64,000 nt of DNA from Micromonospora pisi (GTDB taxonomy: Bacteria; Actinomycetota; Actinomycetes; Mycobacteriales; Micromonosporaceae). The notes under the pieces are model-generated. The model saw nothing but the letters and a program-made list of their open reading frames with translations. It did no database searches and had not been told where the DNA came from. A program made the translations under genes and the position numbers. The first letter of the stretch is position 1; every line of letters starts with the position of its first letter. The stretch covers positions 4,216,001-4,280,000 of the forward strand of contig NZ_RBKT01000001.1 of assembly GCF_003633685.1 (NCBI RefSeq), given 5' to 3'. This document shows, piece by piece, positions 28,106-37,498 of the stretch.

Positions 28106-28139
28106 CGGGCTGCCGGCGGTTGGTGCCGCCGGCAGCCCG
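28106..28139 (+). terminator. hairpin between yidC and jag
   Basis: Arms GGGCTGCCGGCGG (28107-28119) and its perfect complement (28126-28138), loop of 6 bases, extendable by one pair. It starts 6 bases after the yidC stop. No U-run follows, so it may be a partial terminator or an RNA-stabilising structure within the operon. Confidence 0.6.
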
Positions 28140-28323
28140 TAGGAATCTGGAGTCCAGGCAGCCGCCAGCGCGCCCGGCGCCGGATCCGGATTCCGCCGCG
28201 CACCGCCGCGGTTGCGGGCGAGACTGCCCGAGAAGACGTGCCCGTGGCACTCGGCGACCTCCCGCCGGGCCCGGGAACCAGCGGACCGAACAGGTCCGGC
28301 CGAGCGAGTACGGAGATGAGACC

Positions 28324-28944
28324 GTGACCGACACCAGCATTCCGCGCGCAGAGCAGACCCTCACTGAGGAGACCGACCCGATCGCGGTCGACACGCAACT
28401 CGATTCCGACGATGTCGACGACGACGACGACGACGCGGTCGAGGCGCAGCCGGGGAGCGCCAAGACCGCGACCGGCGCCAGTGACGCCGACCTGTTCCGG
28501 CAGAGCGAGATCGCCGCGGACTATGTCGAAGGACTGCTGGACATCCTCGACTACGACGGTGACATCGACGAGCTGGTGTCGGCCGGTCGTCCGATGGTCG
28601 AGGTGGTCGGTGGTCGGCTGCAGCCGCTGGTCGGCCAGCGGGGTGCGACGCTCGAAGCGCTCCAGGAGCTGACCCGACTCGCGGTGTTCCGTCAGACCGG
28701 TACGCCGAGCCGGTTGCTGCTCGACGTCGGCGGCTACCGGGCCAACCGGCGCAAGGAACTTGCCGCGGTCGCGAAGAACGCGGTGGAGAAGGTCAAGGAG
28801 CACGGCGAGCCGGTACGGCTCGAGCCGATGTCCGCCTTCGAGCGCAAGTGCGTGCACGACGTGGTCAACGCGCTCAGCGGTGTCGAGAGCGAATCCGAGG
28901 GCGTCGAGCCGAACCGTCGCATCATCGTCCGCCCGGTCGGCTGA
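28324..28944 (+). CDS. jag: Jag/KhpB family RNA-binding protein
   Basis: RNA-binding protein of 206 residues with a disordered acidic N-terminus (DDVDDDDDD run). A KH domain follows (about residues 70-140: [16 protein letters not shown] through [20 protein letters not shown]), then an R3H domain at the end with [20 protein letters not shown] and [10 protein letters not shown]. The GTG at 28324 after GGAGATGA is the start; the frame upstream lies in the yidC-jag gap. It is linked to yidC in most actinobacteria and likely controls expression of wall or division genes. Confidence 0.94.
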   Translation: MTDTSIPRAEQTLTEETDPIAVDTQLDSDDVDDDDDDAVEAQPGSAKTATGASDADLFRQSEIAADYVEGLLDILDYDGDIDELVSAGRPMVEVVGGRLQPLVGQRGATLEALQELTRLAVFRQTGTPSRLLLDVGGYRANRRKELAAVAKNAVEKVKEHGEPVRLEPMSAFERKCVHDVVNALSGVESESEGVEPNRRIIVRPVG

Positions 28945-28951
28945 CCCAGCG

Positions 28952-29824
28952 ATGACGTATGACCCTGCGGCTCACGCCGCCGCCGGCCCGGGTGGTGTCA
29001 CACCGCCCGGGCCGTCCCCTTTCTCCGCGCCGTACGACTCGGACCGCCGTTCGGACCAGGTGGACCCTGTGGTGCCGCTTCCCGAGGAGCTCTCCGAGGC
29101 GGCGCACACGCTCTTCGGTGACCGGCTCGACCTGGCGACGACGTACGCCGAACTGCTTGCCACCGACGGGGTGCTCCGTGGGCTGATCGGCCCCCGTGAG
29201 GCGCCTCGGATCTGGGACCGACACCTGCTCAACTGTGCGGCTCTGGCTGAGCTGATTCCGGTCGACTGCTCGGTGGTGGACGTCGGGTCGGGCGCTGGCC
29301 TGCCCGGCATCGTGCTCGCCATCGCACGGCCGGACCTGTCGGTCGTACTCGTCGAGCCGCTGGCTCGACGGACCGCTTTCCTGACCGAGACGGTTACCGC
29401 CCTCGGCCTGGATGACTCGGTGGCGGTGGTCCGGGGTCGGGCAGAGGAGTTGGCCGCGGGTGGACCCGGCGGTGAGATGTTGCCGGCGGAGATCGTGACC
29501 GCCCGGGCGGTGGCGCCGCTCGACCGGCTTGCTGGTTGGTGCCTGCCGCTCGTGGCGGTCGGAGGACGACTGCTGGCGATGAAGGGCGCGTCCGCCGCCG
29601 ACGAGGTCGCGGAGTACGGCCGGGCGGTCGCCCGACTCGGAGGTGGGTCGCCGGTGGTCAGGCAGTGCGGCGTGGGTCTGGTCGAGCCGGCAACGACGGT
29701 GGTGGAGATCGTGCGCGAGCGGGCACTCGGAGGGTCCGGCTCGCGAGCGACCCGGGCTTCGCGTCGGGCGGCTACCCGGGCCGATTCCGAACGCCGTGGT
29801 GGTGGGCGTACGCAACGCCGCTGA
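28952..29824 (+). CDS. rsmG: 16S rRNA (guanine-N7) methyltransferase RsmG
   Basis: S-adenosylmethionine-dependent enzyme methylating G527 of 16S rRNA. It has 290 residues starting [21 protein letters not shown] 40-residue Pro/Gly-rich leader precedes the core. SAM-binding motif I is [20 protein letters not shown], and [20 protein letters not shown] and [15 protein letters not shown] are family blocks. The C-terminus is a basic tail of about 35 residues. It is the last gene before parA and is often called gidB. Loss of this enzyme is known to give low-level streptomycin resistance. Confidence 0.95.
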   Translation: MTYDPAAHAAAGPGGVTPPGPSPFSAPYDSDRRSDQVDPVVPLPEELSEAAHTLFGDRLDLATTYAELLATDGVLRGLIGPREAPRIWDRHLLNCAALAELIPVDCSVVDVGSGAGLPGIVLAIARPDLSVVLVEPLARRTAFLTETVTALGLDDSVAVVRGRAEELAAGGPGGEMLPAEIVTARAVAPLDRLAGWCLPLVAVGGRLLAMKGASAADEVAEYGRAVARLGGGSPVVRQCGVGLVEPATTVVEIVRERALGGSGSRATRASRRAATRADSERRGGGRTQRR

Positions 29825-30086
29825 TGTCGGCCTGGCCTGGCACGTGCGCACGCACCTCGTTCGGCAAGGTGTATTTGTCGGCCACCCCGGTTGACCTTGT
29901 CGGGAGCCATGGCCTCGTTGGCCCATCAGCCGTAGGCTGGCCGCGCGTCGATAGTGTGACCGGGTGGCGGCCGACCGGCCCTGTGGGCCACTGCCGGTTC
30001 CTGCCGGGCCGTAGGCTACAACCCGGAAGTGCGCAGGTGTGGGCGCTGGCGGTGCCGACCCGTCCGAAGCTGGCAGGGATGACACG

Positions 30087-31478
30087 GTGCATGACAACGG
30101 TAGGTATGACGATCAAGGGATAACCGACCCCCGGAGCTATCGCTCGGATGGCACCGATGTTTCACGTGAAACCGAATACGAGGGTTGGTCGGCGGGGAGC
30201 CGGAGTCGCTCCCCGCATTCGGCCACCCCGAGCCCGGCTCCAGGTGAGGAGTACGGCCTACCGCGACGGCAGGTCGAACCCACGAGCCGGCCGGCGGGAC
30301 GCGAACCATCGGGCCAGCCGACCGCGACCCAGCGGCCGGAACAGCCGAGCGTCGAACGGCTCGACCCGCCGCGGCAGCCACCCGCCGTACCCGCACAGCC
30401 CGTTCCGGTGCCGGCCGCCCCGGTGTACCAGTCGACGAACGTGAGCGGCCCGGTCGTGCCATCGGCCACCGGGACGCCGGCCGAGCAAGCGGACCTCCTG
30501 GAGGTCGCTTCGGTAGACACGCCCTCGTCCACCGTCGGGCCCTTCCAGGAGGATCCGAGCGGGGACGCGTACGTTTCACGTGAAACCACGTCTCGGGAAG
30601 AGGATGATCCCCCGTTGGCTATGGAGGCAATGCGCGCCGTGCAAATCCTGAACCCGAGCGGCGAGGTGAACATGCCTCGCCCCACCCGGACGAGGATCAT
30701 GTGTGTCGCGAACCAGAAGGGCGGCGTGGGTAAAACCACGACCACGGTCAACCTGGCGGTCGCGCTCGCGCTGCACGGCAACCGCGTCCTGGTGGTCGAC
30801 CTCGACCCACAGGGAAACGCCTCGACCGGGTTGAACGTCCCACACCATGCCGGTGTCCCCGACGTCTACGACTGCCTGATCGAGAATGTTCCCCTCGCGG
30901 AGGTGGCCCAGGCGGTCGAGGGCATCCCGAACCTCTGGTGTGTCCCGGCGACCATCGACCTTGCCGGCGCCGAGATCGAACTGGTCTCGGTCGTGGCCCG
31001 AGAGTCCCGGTTGGGGCGTGCCATCGCCGCCTACCCCGGCCAGTTCGACTACGTTTTCATCGACTGCCCGCCCTCACTGGGTCTGCTGACGGTCAACGCG
31101 TTGGTGGCGGCCCAGGAGGTGCTGATCCCGATCCAGTGCGAGTACTACGCGCTGGAGGGGCTCAACCAGCTCATCAACAACATCAACCTGGTCAAGCAGC
31201 ACCTGAATCCGACCCTCGATGTTTCGACCATCCTGCTCACGATGTACGACCGGCGTACCCGGCTGGCGGACGCCGTGGAGCAGGATGTCCGGAACCACTT
31301 TGGGGACAAGGTGCTCCAGGCGGTCATCCCTCGCAACGTACGGGTTTCCGAGGCTCCGAGTTACGGTCAGTCGGTGATGACTTACGATCCCGGTTCGCGG
31401 GGCGCCACGAGCTACTTCGAGGCGGCTCAGGAGATCGCGGAACGTGGGGTCAAGGACCCCGTCGCCCGGAATGCATAG
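30087..31478 (+). CDS. parA: chromosome partitioning ATPase ParA
   Basis: Walker-type ATPase that, with ParB, moves replicated origins apart. From GTG 30087 it has 463 residues: a disordered 195-residue extension rich in Pro, Ser and Glu, then the ParA core from MPRPTRTRIMCVANQKGGVG. The deviant Walker A KGGVGKTT, VVDLDPQGNASTGLN, FIDCPPSLGLLTVNALVAA and the C-terminal PRNVRVSEAPSYGQSVMTYD block are intact. Two perfect parS sites lie inside the extension and are read in-frame as VSRET both times. A start at 30039 would add 16 residues. Confidence 0.96.
   Translation: MHDNGRYDDQGITDPRSYRSDGTDVSRETEYEGWSAGSRSRSPHSATPSPAPGEEYGLPRRQVEPTSRPAGREPSGQPTATQRPEQPSVERLDPPRQPPAVPAQPVPVPAAPVYQSTNVSGPVVPSATGTPAEQADLLEVASVDTPSSTVGPFQEDPSGDAYVSRETTSREEDDPPLAMEAMRAVQILNPSGEVNMPRPTRTRIMCVANQKGGVGKTTTTVNLAVALALHGNRVLVVDLDPQGNASTGLNVPHHAGVPDVYDCLIENVPLAEVAQAVEGIPNLWCVPATIDLAGAEIELVSVVARESRLGRAIAAYPGQFDYVFIDCPPSLGLLTVNALVAAQEVLIPIQCEYYALEGLNQLINNINLVKQHLNPTLDVSTILLTMYDRRTRLADAVEQDVRNHFGDKVLQAVIPRNVRVSEAPSYGQSVMTYDPGSRGATSYFEAAQEIAERGVKDPVARNA
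30159..30172. promoter_or_regulatory. parS site 1 (inside parA)
   Basis: Perfect palindrome GTTTCACGTGAAAC, the ParB nucleation site, located 72 bases into parA. Confidence 0.95.
30573..30586. promoter_or_regulatory. parS site 2 (inside parA)
   Basis: Perfect GTTTCACGTGAAAC, 414 bases after the first site and again in the parA reading frame (codes VSRET). Confidence 0.95.
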
Positions 31479-31505
31479 GTCGGTTGATTCGGTGGGAGGC
31501 GTGGG

Positions 31506-32549
31506 ATGAAGAACCGTCCGCGGGGCGGGCTTGGCCGAGGCCTGGGGGCGTTGATCCCCACGGCCCCCATGGCGGCGTCCGGAGTGGCGACGGCCGAGGA
31601 TGTCCCGGACCGGCTCGAGGCCACCCACCCGCTCCCCGCCAATGATGAGCCGCTCCCGGTTGAGCCCGACCCGTACGTGCCAGAACCGGTGGACGGGCCG
31701 GGCCCCGAACTGGCCCCGGTGCCCGGAGCCCACTTCGCGGAGATTCCGGTCGGGTCGATCGTGCCCAACCCGAAGCAGCCGCGACAGGTCTTCGACGAGG
31801 AAGCGCTGGAGGAGCTCAAGACCTCCATCCAGGAAGTCGGCTTTCTTCAACCCATCGTGGTACGGCGGCTCGACGACGAGCAGTACGAGCTCGTCATGGG
31901 CGAGCGCCGGTGGCGTGCGGCCCAGGCGGTTGGCCGAGAGGTCATCCCGGCGATCATCCGGGACACCCGGGACGACGCCATGCTGCGGGACGCACTGTTG
32001 GAGAACATCCACCGGGCGAACCTGAACCCTCTGGAAGAGGCCGCCGCGTACCAGCAGTTGCTGGAGGAGTTCGGTGCCACCCATGAGGAGCTGGCTCGCC
32101 GGATCGGCCGAAGCCGGCCGCAGATCTCCAACACCATCCGGCTGTTGAACCTTCCGGCCCAGGTGCAGCGGCGGATCGCGGCCGGTGTGCTGTCCGCCGG
32201 CCATGCCCGAGCCCTGCTCGGCCTGGACGACCCGGACGCGCAGGCCGAACTGGCCCTCCGGGTTGTTGCCGAAGGACTATCGGTCCGGACCACCGAGGAG
32301 CTGGTCAAGCTCGCCGTCTCCGAGGGCGGAGCGACGAAGAGCACCCCGGCGGCCCGGCGGGCCAAGCCGCACGCTCCGGCCCTGACCGACCTCGCGGACC
32401 GGCTCTCCGACCGGTTCGACACCCGCGTGAAGGTCGACATCGGTCGCAGCAAGGGCAAGATCACGATTGAGTTCGCTTCGGTCGACGACCTGGAGCGGAT
32501 CGTCGGCATCATCGGCATGGAGGAGCAGGAGCAGGAAGCCTCCGACTGA
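31506..32549 (+). CDS. parB: chromosome partitioning protein ParB
   Basis: CTP-dependent clamp that loads at parS and recruits SMC. It has 347 residues starting [20 protein letters not shown], the conserved ParA-stimulating N-terminus. Box I ([23 protein letters not shown]) and box II ([20 protein letters not shown]) form the CTP-binding region. The helix-turn-helix [20 protein letters not shown] contacts parS, and the C-terminal dimerisation segment ends [16 protein letters not shown]. It follows parA by 27 bases, and AGGCGTGGGATG marks the start. Confidence 0.98.
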   Translation: MKNRPRGGLGRGLGALIPTAPMAASGVATAEDVPDRLEATHPLPANDEPLPVEPDPYVPEPVDGPGPELAPVPGAHFAEIPVGSIVPNPKQPRQVFDEEALEELKTSIQEVGFLQPIVVRRLDDEQYELVMGERRWRAAQAVGREVIPAIIRDTRDDAMLRDALLENIHRANLNPLEEAAAYQQLLEEFGATHEELARRIGRSRPQISNTIRLLNLPAQVQRRIAAGVLSAGHARALLGLDDPDAQAELALRVVAEGLSVRTTEELVKLAVSEGGATKSTPAARRAKPHAPALTDLADRLSDRFDTRVKVDIGRSKGKITIEFASVDDLERIVGIIGMEEQEQEASD

Positions 32550-32772
32550 CCCCCGGCACCGAACCGATGGCCGCGTTGTCCACTCCTGTGGGCCGCGGCC
32601 ATCACTGTTCTCGGCGCATCTCGCTTCCGGAGGGCTCGGTTGTCCTTGGTGTGGCGACCCGCTGCCGCCGGCACGGAAGCAGCAACCGCCGTTCACCCGA
32701 CCGTCGCGCGAGCACCCGCGTGGCCACGGCCGTCCCGTCGCGCCGAGCGGCGACTCTCGGTGTGGCCAATCC

Positions 32773-32869
32773 GACGGTGCGGCCGGTCCGACGGTGCGGC
32801 CGGTCTGACGGTGCGGCCGGTCTGACGGTGCGGCCGGTCTGACGGTGGGTCCGGTCTGACGGTGGGGCG
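32773..32869 (+). repeat. 17-bp tandem repeat array
   Basis: Unit GACGGTGCGGCCGGTCT or GACGGTGCGGCCGGTCC starts at 32773, 32790, 32807 and 32824. A variant GACGGTGGGTCCGGTCT starts at 32841 and a partial copy at 32858. The period is constant at 17. Copy number is likely variable between strains. Confidence 0.9.
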
Positions 32870-32931
32870 TGTTCCGGAGGGCCGCGCTCACAGGGTCGTT
32901 TTACGAGCGAGCCTCGTTTCACGAGAGCCCC

Positions 32932-32945
32932 GTTTCACGTGAAAC
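32932..32945. promoter_or_regulatory. parS site 3
   Basis: Perfect GTTTCACGTGAAAC, 383 bases after the parB stop and 63 bases past the tandem repeats. Confidence 0.95.
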
Positions 32946-33411
32946 GAGGCCGTGGGTCGGTACTGATGACGGCGGTCCGGCCACTCGGCGGGGATGTCCA
33001 AGACGGCGGAGATCGGGGCGGGGCATGCGGGCGGTCAGACCGCGACCAATCGTCCTGCCGACTGGATCGCCGGTCACCCGGACGCCCGTCACCCGCACGC
33101 CCGGGCGACGGGCGTCCGGACGGTGGCCTTCGCCTTGCGGCGAAGTCGCTCGGGCGAGCGGGTTCGATTGCCGACTGACCACAGGTCGAGGTGTACGCCG
33201 AACGGGTCGGCCGCGTCGGTAGGTGTCCTCCCACCGTGAGGACGCCACGGGAGGTGCCCGGCGAGGGTGGTCCGGAAGGGGCCCACGGGTACCCGACTCG
33301 GCAGTCGGATGCGGGTGTCGCTGAGCCGTCGGCGCGGGGTCGTACGCGGCGCGGGACCCCTCCGGTGGACCGAGAGAAGTAATCCACAGGGTTTTTCCAC
33401 AGGGCAGCCCC

Positions 33412-33425
33412 GTTTCACGTGAAAC
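33412..33425. promoter_or_regulatory. parS site 4
   Basis: Perfect GTTTCACGTGAAAC followed within 5 bases by a half-site GTGAAAC (33431-33437). Confidence 0.95.
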
Positions 33426-33770
33426 AGCGCGTGAAACGGGGTGTTCGCCTGTGGATGACGGGCTGAAAAGTGGCCCAATGTGGTCTGACACGAGACCGGT
33501 CACGCATGATCCGCCGCTTCGGGACGGCGTCGCCAGCGTCAGCGGTAGCCGGCCGGGGCGGTGCGCCGACGGCGACGGCGACCGGTGGCGGCGACCGGTG
33601 GAGGACCGATCGCCTGCGACAGTGCGAGTGTCCGTCAGGCGCCGCGTGAGGCTGGTCGGGAAGGTGTGGCCGAGGGGCGTCTGCGGCCCGGATACGACCT
33701 TGATCGCAGCGGTATCCGCCGCCCGAGATGGGGAGGGACAGTCGTCTGTAACTCGGTTAGGGTCAGCGTC

Positions 33771-34706
33771 GTGCCCCACACCCCTCTCTCTGTTCCAGAC
33801 TTCGCCAAGTGGCCCTCGTTCCCCTTCGAAGGCGACCTTCGCGTGAAGCACCTCGACGATCCGGTCGACGTCGAGCCGGCACGCAAGGGCGAAGGTTCTG
33901 CTGAATGCCTCTCCTGCAACGCCCCGGATGACGCCTACATCTGGGTCAGTGAGCGTTGGCGGGTACGTGCCATGGACCGCCCCACCGGGCTGCCGATGGT
34001 GCTCATCCTGGAATCCCGGTCGCATCTCGACCTGGGTGACCTACCCAACCTGCTCGCCGCCGAGCTCGGTGTGATGACCGTGCGTCTGGAGCGGGCTATC
34101 CGATCCCTCGACGGTGTGGCCCGAGTGCACGTCAACCGTTGGGGTGACGGCTCGGCGCATCTGCACATGTGGTTCCTCGCCCGGCCGTATGGCCAACTGC
34201 AACTGCGGGGGACCTTCCTGTCGCTCTGGGATGCCATCCTGCCGGCGATCCCCGAGTCGACCTGGCGCGAGAACCTGGCCCATGTCGCCGCCTGGCTCGC
34301 GGAGTTCGGTGGCCGTCCCCTGGCGGCACCGCCACGCATCCAGTGGCAGGCACCTTCGAATCTGACTCAGCAGGCGGCGGCTGGCCAAGGTCTGGACGAT
34401 CCGGCAACAGAGGCCGGAGCCGCGGACGATATTGCGGTTGCGGATGTTTCTGGGGACGAGCCGGGGCCGGATGGCGCTACCGGGGTCAACGGCACGAACG
34501 CAGGATCGGTGACGGCGCCTTCTGCCCCGGCGGCCGACGAGTCTCTGGTGGCGTACGCCGAGGCGCCGCCAGAAGAGACCGAAACCGCGCCGCAGGACAC
34601 GACGATCCGGCAGGACGAAACCACGCCGCAGGACATGACCGCCCGGCAGGACGAGATTTCGCGACGGGCCGGGACTGCGCGACCGGACGATCGGACGGCA
34701 GGTTGA
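33771..34706 (+). CDS. HIT-superfamily-like protein next to parB
   Basis: Protein of 311 residues, GTG start at 33771, MPHTPLSVPDFAKWPSFPFE. The globular part (to about residue 195) has a Cys pair ECLSCNAPDD, a signature WRVRAMDRPTGLPMVLILES and RVHVNRWGDGSAHLHMWFLA. The last contains an HxHxxx arrangement like the HIT nucleotide-binding motif. I recall close relatives beside parB in other actinobacteria, without an assigned role. The last 115 residues are disordered, acidic and repetitive (QDxTxRQDE pattern). It starts 1.2 kb after parB. Confidence 0.82.
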   Translation: MPHTPLSVPDFAKWPSFPFEGDLRVKHLDDPVDVEPARKGEGSAECLSCNAPDDAYIWVSERWRVRAMDRPTGLPMVLILESRSHLDLGDLPNLLAAELGVMTVRLERAIRSLDGVARVHVNRWGDGSAHLHMWFLARPYGQLQLRGTFLSLWDAILPAIPESTWRENLAHVAAWLAEFGGRPLAAPPRIQWQAPSNLTQQAAAGQGLDDPATEAGAADDIAVADVSGDEPGPDGATGVNGTNAGSVTAPSAPAADESLVAYAEAPPEETETAPQDTTIRQDETTPQDMTARQDEISRRAGTARPDDRTAG

Positions 34707-34883
34707 CGGACCGCCCGGCGAACCCTGAAGGGATCGGGTCGGCAATCGGAAGGTCCGGCGCCACCCGATCCCCTGGCCGGGCCGTCCAGGGGATGTCGCA
34801 TGACAGGAAGCGCCCACCTGTCGGCGCCGGGCACGATCCGCACCATGCCCCGAGCGGGGTACGAGGGCGCTAGGCCACAGGCG

Positions 34884-35912
34884 CTAGCTCTGCCGGCCGA
34901 CGGCGCGGGCGACGAGTGAGCCGAGGAGCTTGCCGAAGTCCAGCCCTGCGGCCTGTACGGCGAGCGGCAGCAACGAGGTCTCGGTCATTCCCGGGGATAC
35001 GTTCACCTCGAGCACATGCGGGCGCCCGTCCCCGTCGACGATCAGGTCCACCCGGGACAGGTCACGCAGCCCGAGCGCGTTGTGCGCGGCGAGCGCCGTG
35101 TCGGCGACCTTCGCGGCCACCGTGGCGGAGAGCCGGGCCGGTGCGTGCCAGGTGGTCAGACCCGCCGTGTAGCGGGCGGCGTAGTCGTACACGCCGTTGC
35201 GGGGCACGATCTCAACCGCGGGCAGCGCCTGAGGTCCGTTGCCGAGGTCGACAACGGAGACCGCGACGTCCATGCCCGGCACATACCGTTCGACCAAGGC
35301 CGTCGAGTCGTACGCGAAGCATCCGACCATCGCGGCCGGCAGCGAGGCCGCGTCCCGCACCACCGCGGCTCCCAGTCCGGAACCTCCCTGCGCCGGCTTG
35401 ACCATCAGCGGCAGTCCCAGCCGGTCGGAGATCCGCTCCAGCACCGCGACGGCGCCGAGTTCGGAGAAGCGGTCGTGCGGCAGCGCGACCCAGTCCGGCG
35501 TGGGGATGCCCGCCTCTCGCAGCACCGTCTTGGCCGACGGCTTGTCCCAGGCGAGGCGGGACGAACGGGCATCGCAGCCGACGTACGGCACATCGCAGAG
35601 GTCGAGTACGCCGCGCAGCGAACCGTCCTCGCCGGTTGCCCCGTGCAGTGCGATGACCACCGCGTCCGGCGGGTCGACCAGCAGCGAGGGAAGTAGCGCG
35701 TTGTCGGCGTCCCGCAGCTCGACCTCCACCCCGATCGTCCGGAGTGCGTCCAGCACCCTGCGTCCGGAGCGTAGGGACACGTCACGTTCGTACGAGAGTC
35801 CGCCCGCCAGCACCACCACACGCAGCTCGCCGGTGACGTACGCGCGCGGCAGCTGTGGCTGGTCGGTAGGGAACCGGGAAGCGGCAGAGGGCGTACTCAT
35901 GCCCGGAATCAT
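34884..35912 (-). CDS. D-alanine-D-alanine ligase family protein (ATP-grasp)
   Basis: ATP-grasp enzyme of 342 residues. Family blocks: VVVLAGGLSYERDVSLRSGR, ALHGATGEDGSLRGVLDLCD, PYVGCDARSSRLAWDKPSAK, LMVKPAQGGSGLGAAVV and VLEVNVSPGMTETSL with the metal-binding Glu and Asn. The ATG at 35912 overlaps the stop of the aminotransferase gene (ATGA), which supports this start and coupling. A position beside the parB region is seen in other actinobacteria. It may be a second D-Ala-D-Ala ligase or act on another dipeptide; the main ddl gene would lie elsewhere. Confidence 0.88.
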   Translation of the reverse strand: MIPGMSTPSAASRFPTDQPQLPRAYVTGELRVVVLAGGLSYERDVSLRSGRRVLDALRTIGVEVELRDADNALLPSLLVDPPDAVVIALHGATGEDGSLRGVLDLCDVPYVGCDARSSRLAWDKPSAKTVLREAGIPTPDWVALPHDRFSELGAVAVLERISDRLGLPLMVKPAQGGSGLGAAVVRDAASLPAAMVGCFAYDSTALVERYVPGMDVAVSVVDLGNGPQALPAVEIVPRNGVYDYAARYTAGLTTWHAPARLSATVAAKVADTALAAHNALGLRDLSRVDLIVDGDGRPHVLEVNVSPGMTETSLLPLAVQAAGLDFGKLLGSLVARAVGRQS

Positions 35913-37225
35913 GCCAAGTCAGGACCCGGGGCGTCAGCGCCGGCCTGTCCCCGACGACGGTGAGCCGGCCGGTCGACCGCTCCGAAGACCTGGCGCATCG
36001 CCATCTCCTGCTCCATCACGCTGGCAAGTCGCCGGATGCCCTCGCGAATCCGTTCCGGGGGCGGGAACGAGAAGTTGAGCCGCATGTGACCGGTGCCGGT
36101 GCCGTCGGCGTAGAAGCCGGTGCCGGGCACGTACGCGACCCGCGCGGCGATCGCCCGTGGCATCATCGCCTTCGAGTCGAGGCCGTCCGGGAGCGACGCC
36201 CAGACGAAGAGTCCTCCCCCGGGCTCGGTCCAGGTGGTGCCGGTCGGCATCAGGTCGCCCATCGCGTCCAGGATCGCGTCCCGGCGTTCCCGGTAGACCT
36301 CGCGGTAGGTCTTGAGCTGCTCGCGCCAGGGCATCGTGGTCAGGTAGCTGGTGACAGCCGACTGGGCGAACGCGCTCGGGCAGAGGATCTGCGCCTCGCT
36401 GGCGATCACGAGTTTGTCGCGGACCGCGTGCGGGGCGAGGATCCAGCCCACCCGCAGCCCGGGTGCGAAGGTCTTGGAGAAGGTGCTGAGGTAGAAGACA
36501 CCGTCCCGGCGCCGCGCCCGCAGCGGTGCCGGCGCCTCACCGTCGAAGCTGAGCTGCCCGTACGGGTCGTCCTCGACGACCAGGAGACCGGCGCGTTCGC
36601 AGATGTCGAGGACCCGTTCGCGCCGCTCCTCGGTGAGGGTCACGCCGGTGGGGTTCTGGAAGGTCGGGATGGTGTAGAGGAACTTGGCCCGTCGGCCGGT
36701 GCGGGCGACCTCGGCGATGGCCAGCTCCAACGCCTCGGGAATGAGCCCGTCGGAGTCCATCGGTACGTGCACGACCTGCGCCTGGGCGGTCTGGAAGACG
36801 CCGAGCGCGCCCACGTAGGTGGGGCCCTCGGCGAGCACCACGTCGCCCGGGTCGAGGAAGAGGCGGGCGACCAGGTCAAGCGCCTGCTGCCCGCCGACGG
36901 TCACCACCACGTCTTCCGGGGAGGCGCCGCACCCGCCGTCGATGCCGGAAAGGGCCATCACCTCGCAGATCTGTTCCCGCAGGTCGAGCATGCCCTGACC
37001 GATGCCGTACTGGAGGGTCGTGGCGCCGTTTTCGGAGGCGAGCCGGCCGAGCATCTCGCCGACGGCGTCGAGTGGCAGCGCGGAGATGTACGGGGCGCCA
37101 CCGGCGAGCGAGACCACCTCGGGTCGGCTGGCCACGGCGAAGAGAGCTCGGATCTCCGATGCGGTCATGCCCCGGACACGGCGGGCATAGCGGTCGGTAT
37201 AGTCGTCGAGCGTCGTGCCGGTCAT
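35909..37225 (-). CDS. PLP-dependent aminotransferase, class I/MocR-like catalytic domain type
   Basis: Aminotransferase of 438 residues in the family of 2-aminoadipate and aromatic aminotransferases. It starts MTGTTLDDYTDRYARRVRGM. Blocks: SLAGGAPYISALPLD, ATTLQYGIGQGMLDLREQIC, LYTIPTFQNPTGVTL, VVEDDPYGQLSF and YLSTFSKTFAPGLRVGWILA, whose Lys binds PLP. The ATG at 37225 follows GAGGAGAG; a weaker ATG lies 24 bases upstream. No DNA-binding domain is fused, so it is an enzyme, not a MocR regulator. It is coupled to the ddl-like gene, perhaps supplying or using amino acids for wall peptides. Confidence 0.9.
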   Translation of the reverse strand: MTGTTLDDYTDRYARRVRGMTASEIRALFAVASRPEVVSLAGGAPYISALPLDAVGEMLGRLASENGATTLQYGIGQGMLDLREQICEVMALSGIDGGCGASPEDVVVTVGGQQALDLVARLFLDPGDVVLAEGPTYVGALGVFQTAQAQVVHVPMDSDGLIPEALELAIAEVARTGRRAKFLYTIPTFQNPTGVTLTEERRERVLDICERAGLLVVEDDPYGQLSFDGEAPAPLRARRRDGVFYLSTFSKTFAPGLRVGWILAPHAVRDKLVIASEAQILCPSAFAQSAVTSYLTTMPWREQLKTYREVYRERRDAILDAMGDLMPTGTTWTEPGGGLFVWASLPDGLDSKAMMPRAIAARVAYVPGTGFYADGTGTGHMRLNFSFPPPERIREGIRRLASVMEQEMAMRQVFGAVDRPAHRRRGQAGADAPGPDLA

Positions 37226-37498
37226 GGCTCTCCTCGCTGCGTCGGTCATGACGTCCCTGATCGCAGGTTGCTGGTGCCGGCCAACCCTAAGCCAGACAGC
37301 ACCGGTAACTCGATCGTAATCTGCGGTCGATGTGTACGTCCGGATAGCCGAACCGGGGTCCACATCCCGGACGCTGGTCCGCCCGACCTCTCCCGTGACG
37401 CGAAGTTCCGGCGTACGATCGCTCGTTGGGGGCAAGGCGCGGCTGTGGCGATATTTCGCGGTCTTTGGACCTCCGACCGGATTTTTGGGGATACGGCG

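Larger units (their letters stand above)
32550..33770. other. 1.2-kb non-coding region after parB with parS sites and repeats
   Basis: No convincing gene on either strand; open frames here lack typical codon bias and known motifs. It contains a 17-bp tandem repeat (32773-32869), two parS sites, an extra half-site GTGAAACGGGG at 33431, and a hairpin at 33078-33119 with perfect 13-bp arms (CCGGACGCCCGTC) and a 16-base loop. It also has ATCCACAGGGTTTTTCCACAG at 33382, which resembles a degenerate DnaA-box pair. It may be a loading or organising zone for ParB/SMC. Confidence 0.6.

Noticed and set aside
29825..30086. Small gene or promoter pair between rsmG and parA
   Set aside because: TTGACC and two TAGGCT elements occur, but none has suitable 16-19 base spacing, and short frames lack support.
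32773..32869. Possible CRISPR array
   Set aside because: The 17-base units are directly tandem without spacers and no cas gene is near.
35960..37498. 512-codon upstream extension of the GNAT-like gene
   Set aside because: The extension is antisense to the aminotransferase gene; the MSRRLVSLTL start at 37499 has a ribosome binding site and fits the family.
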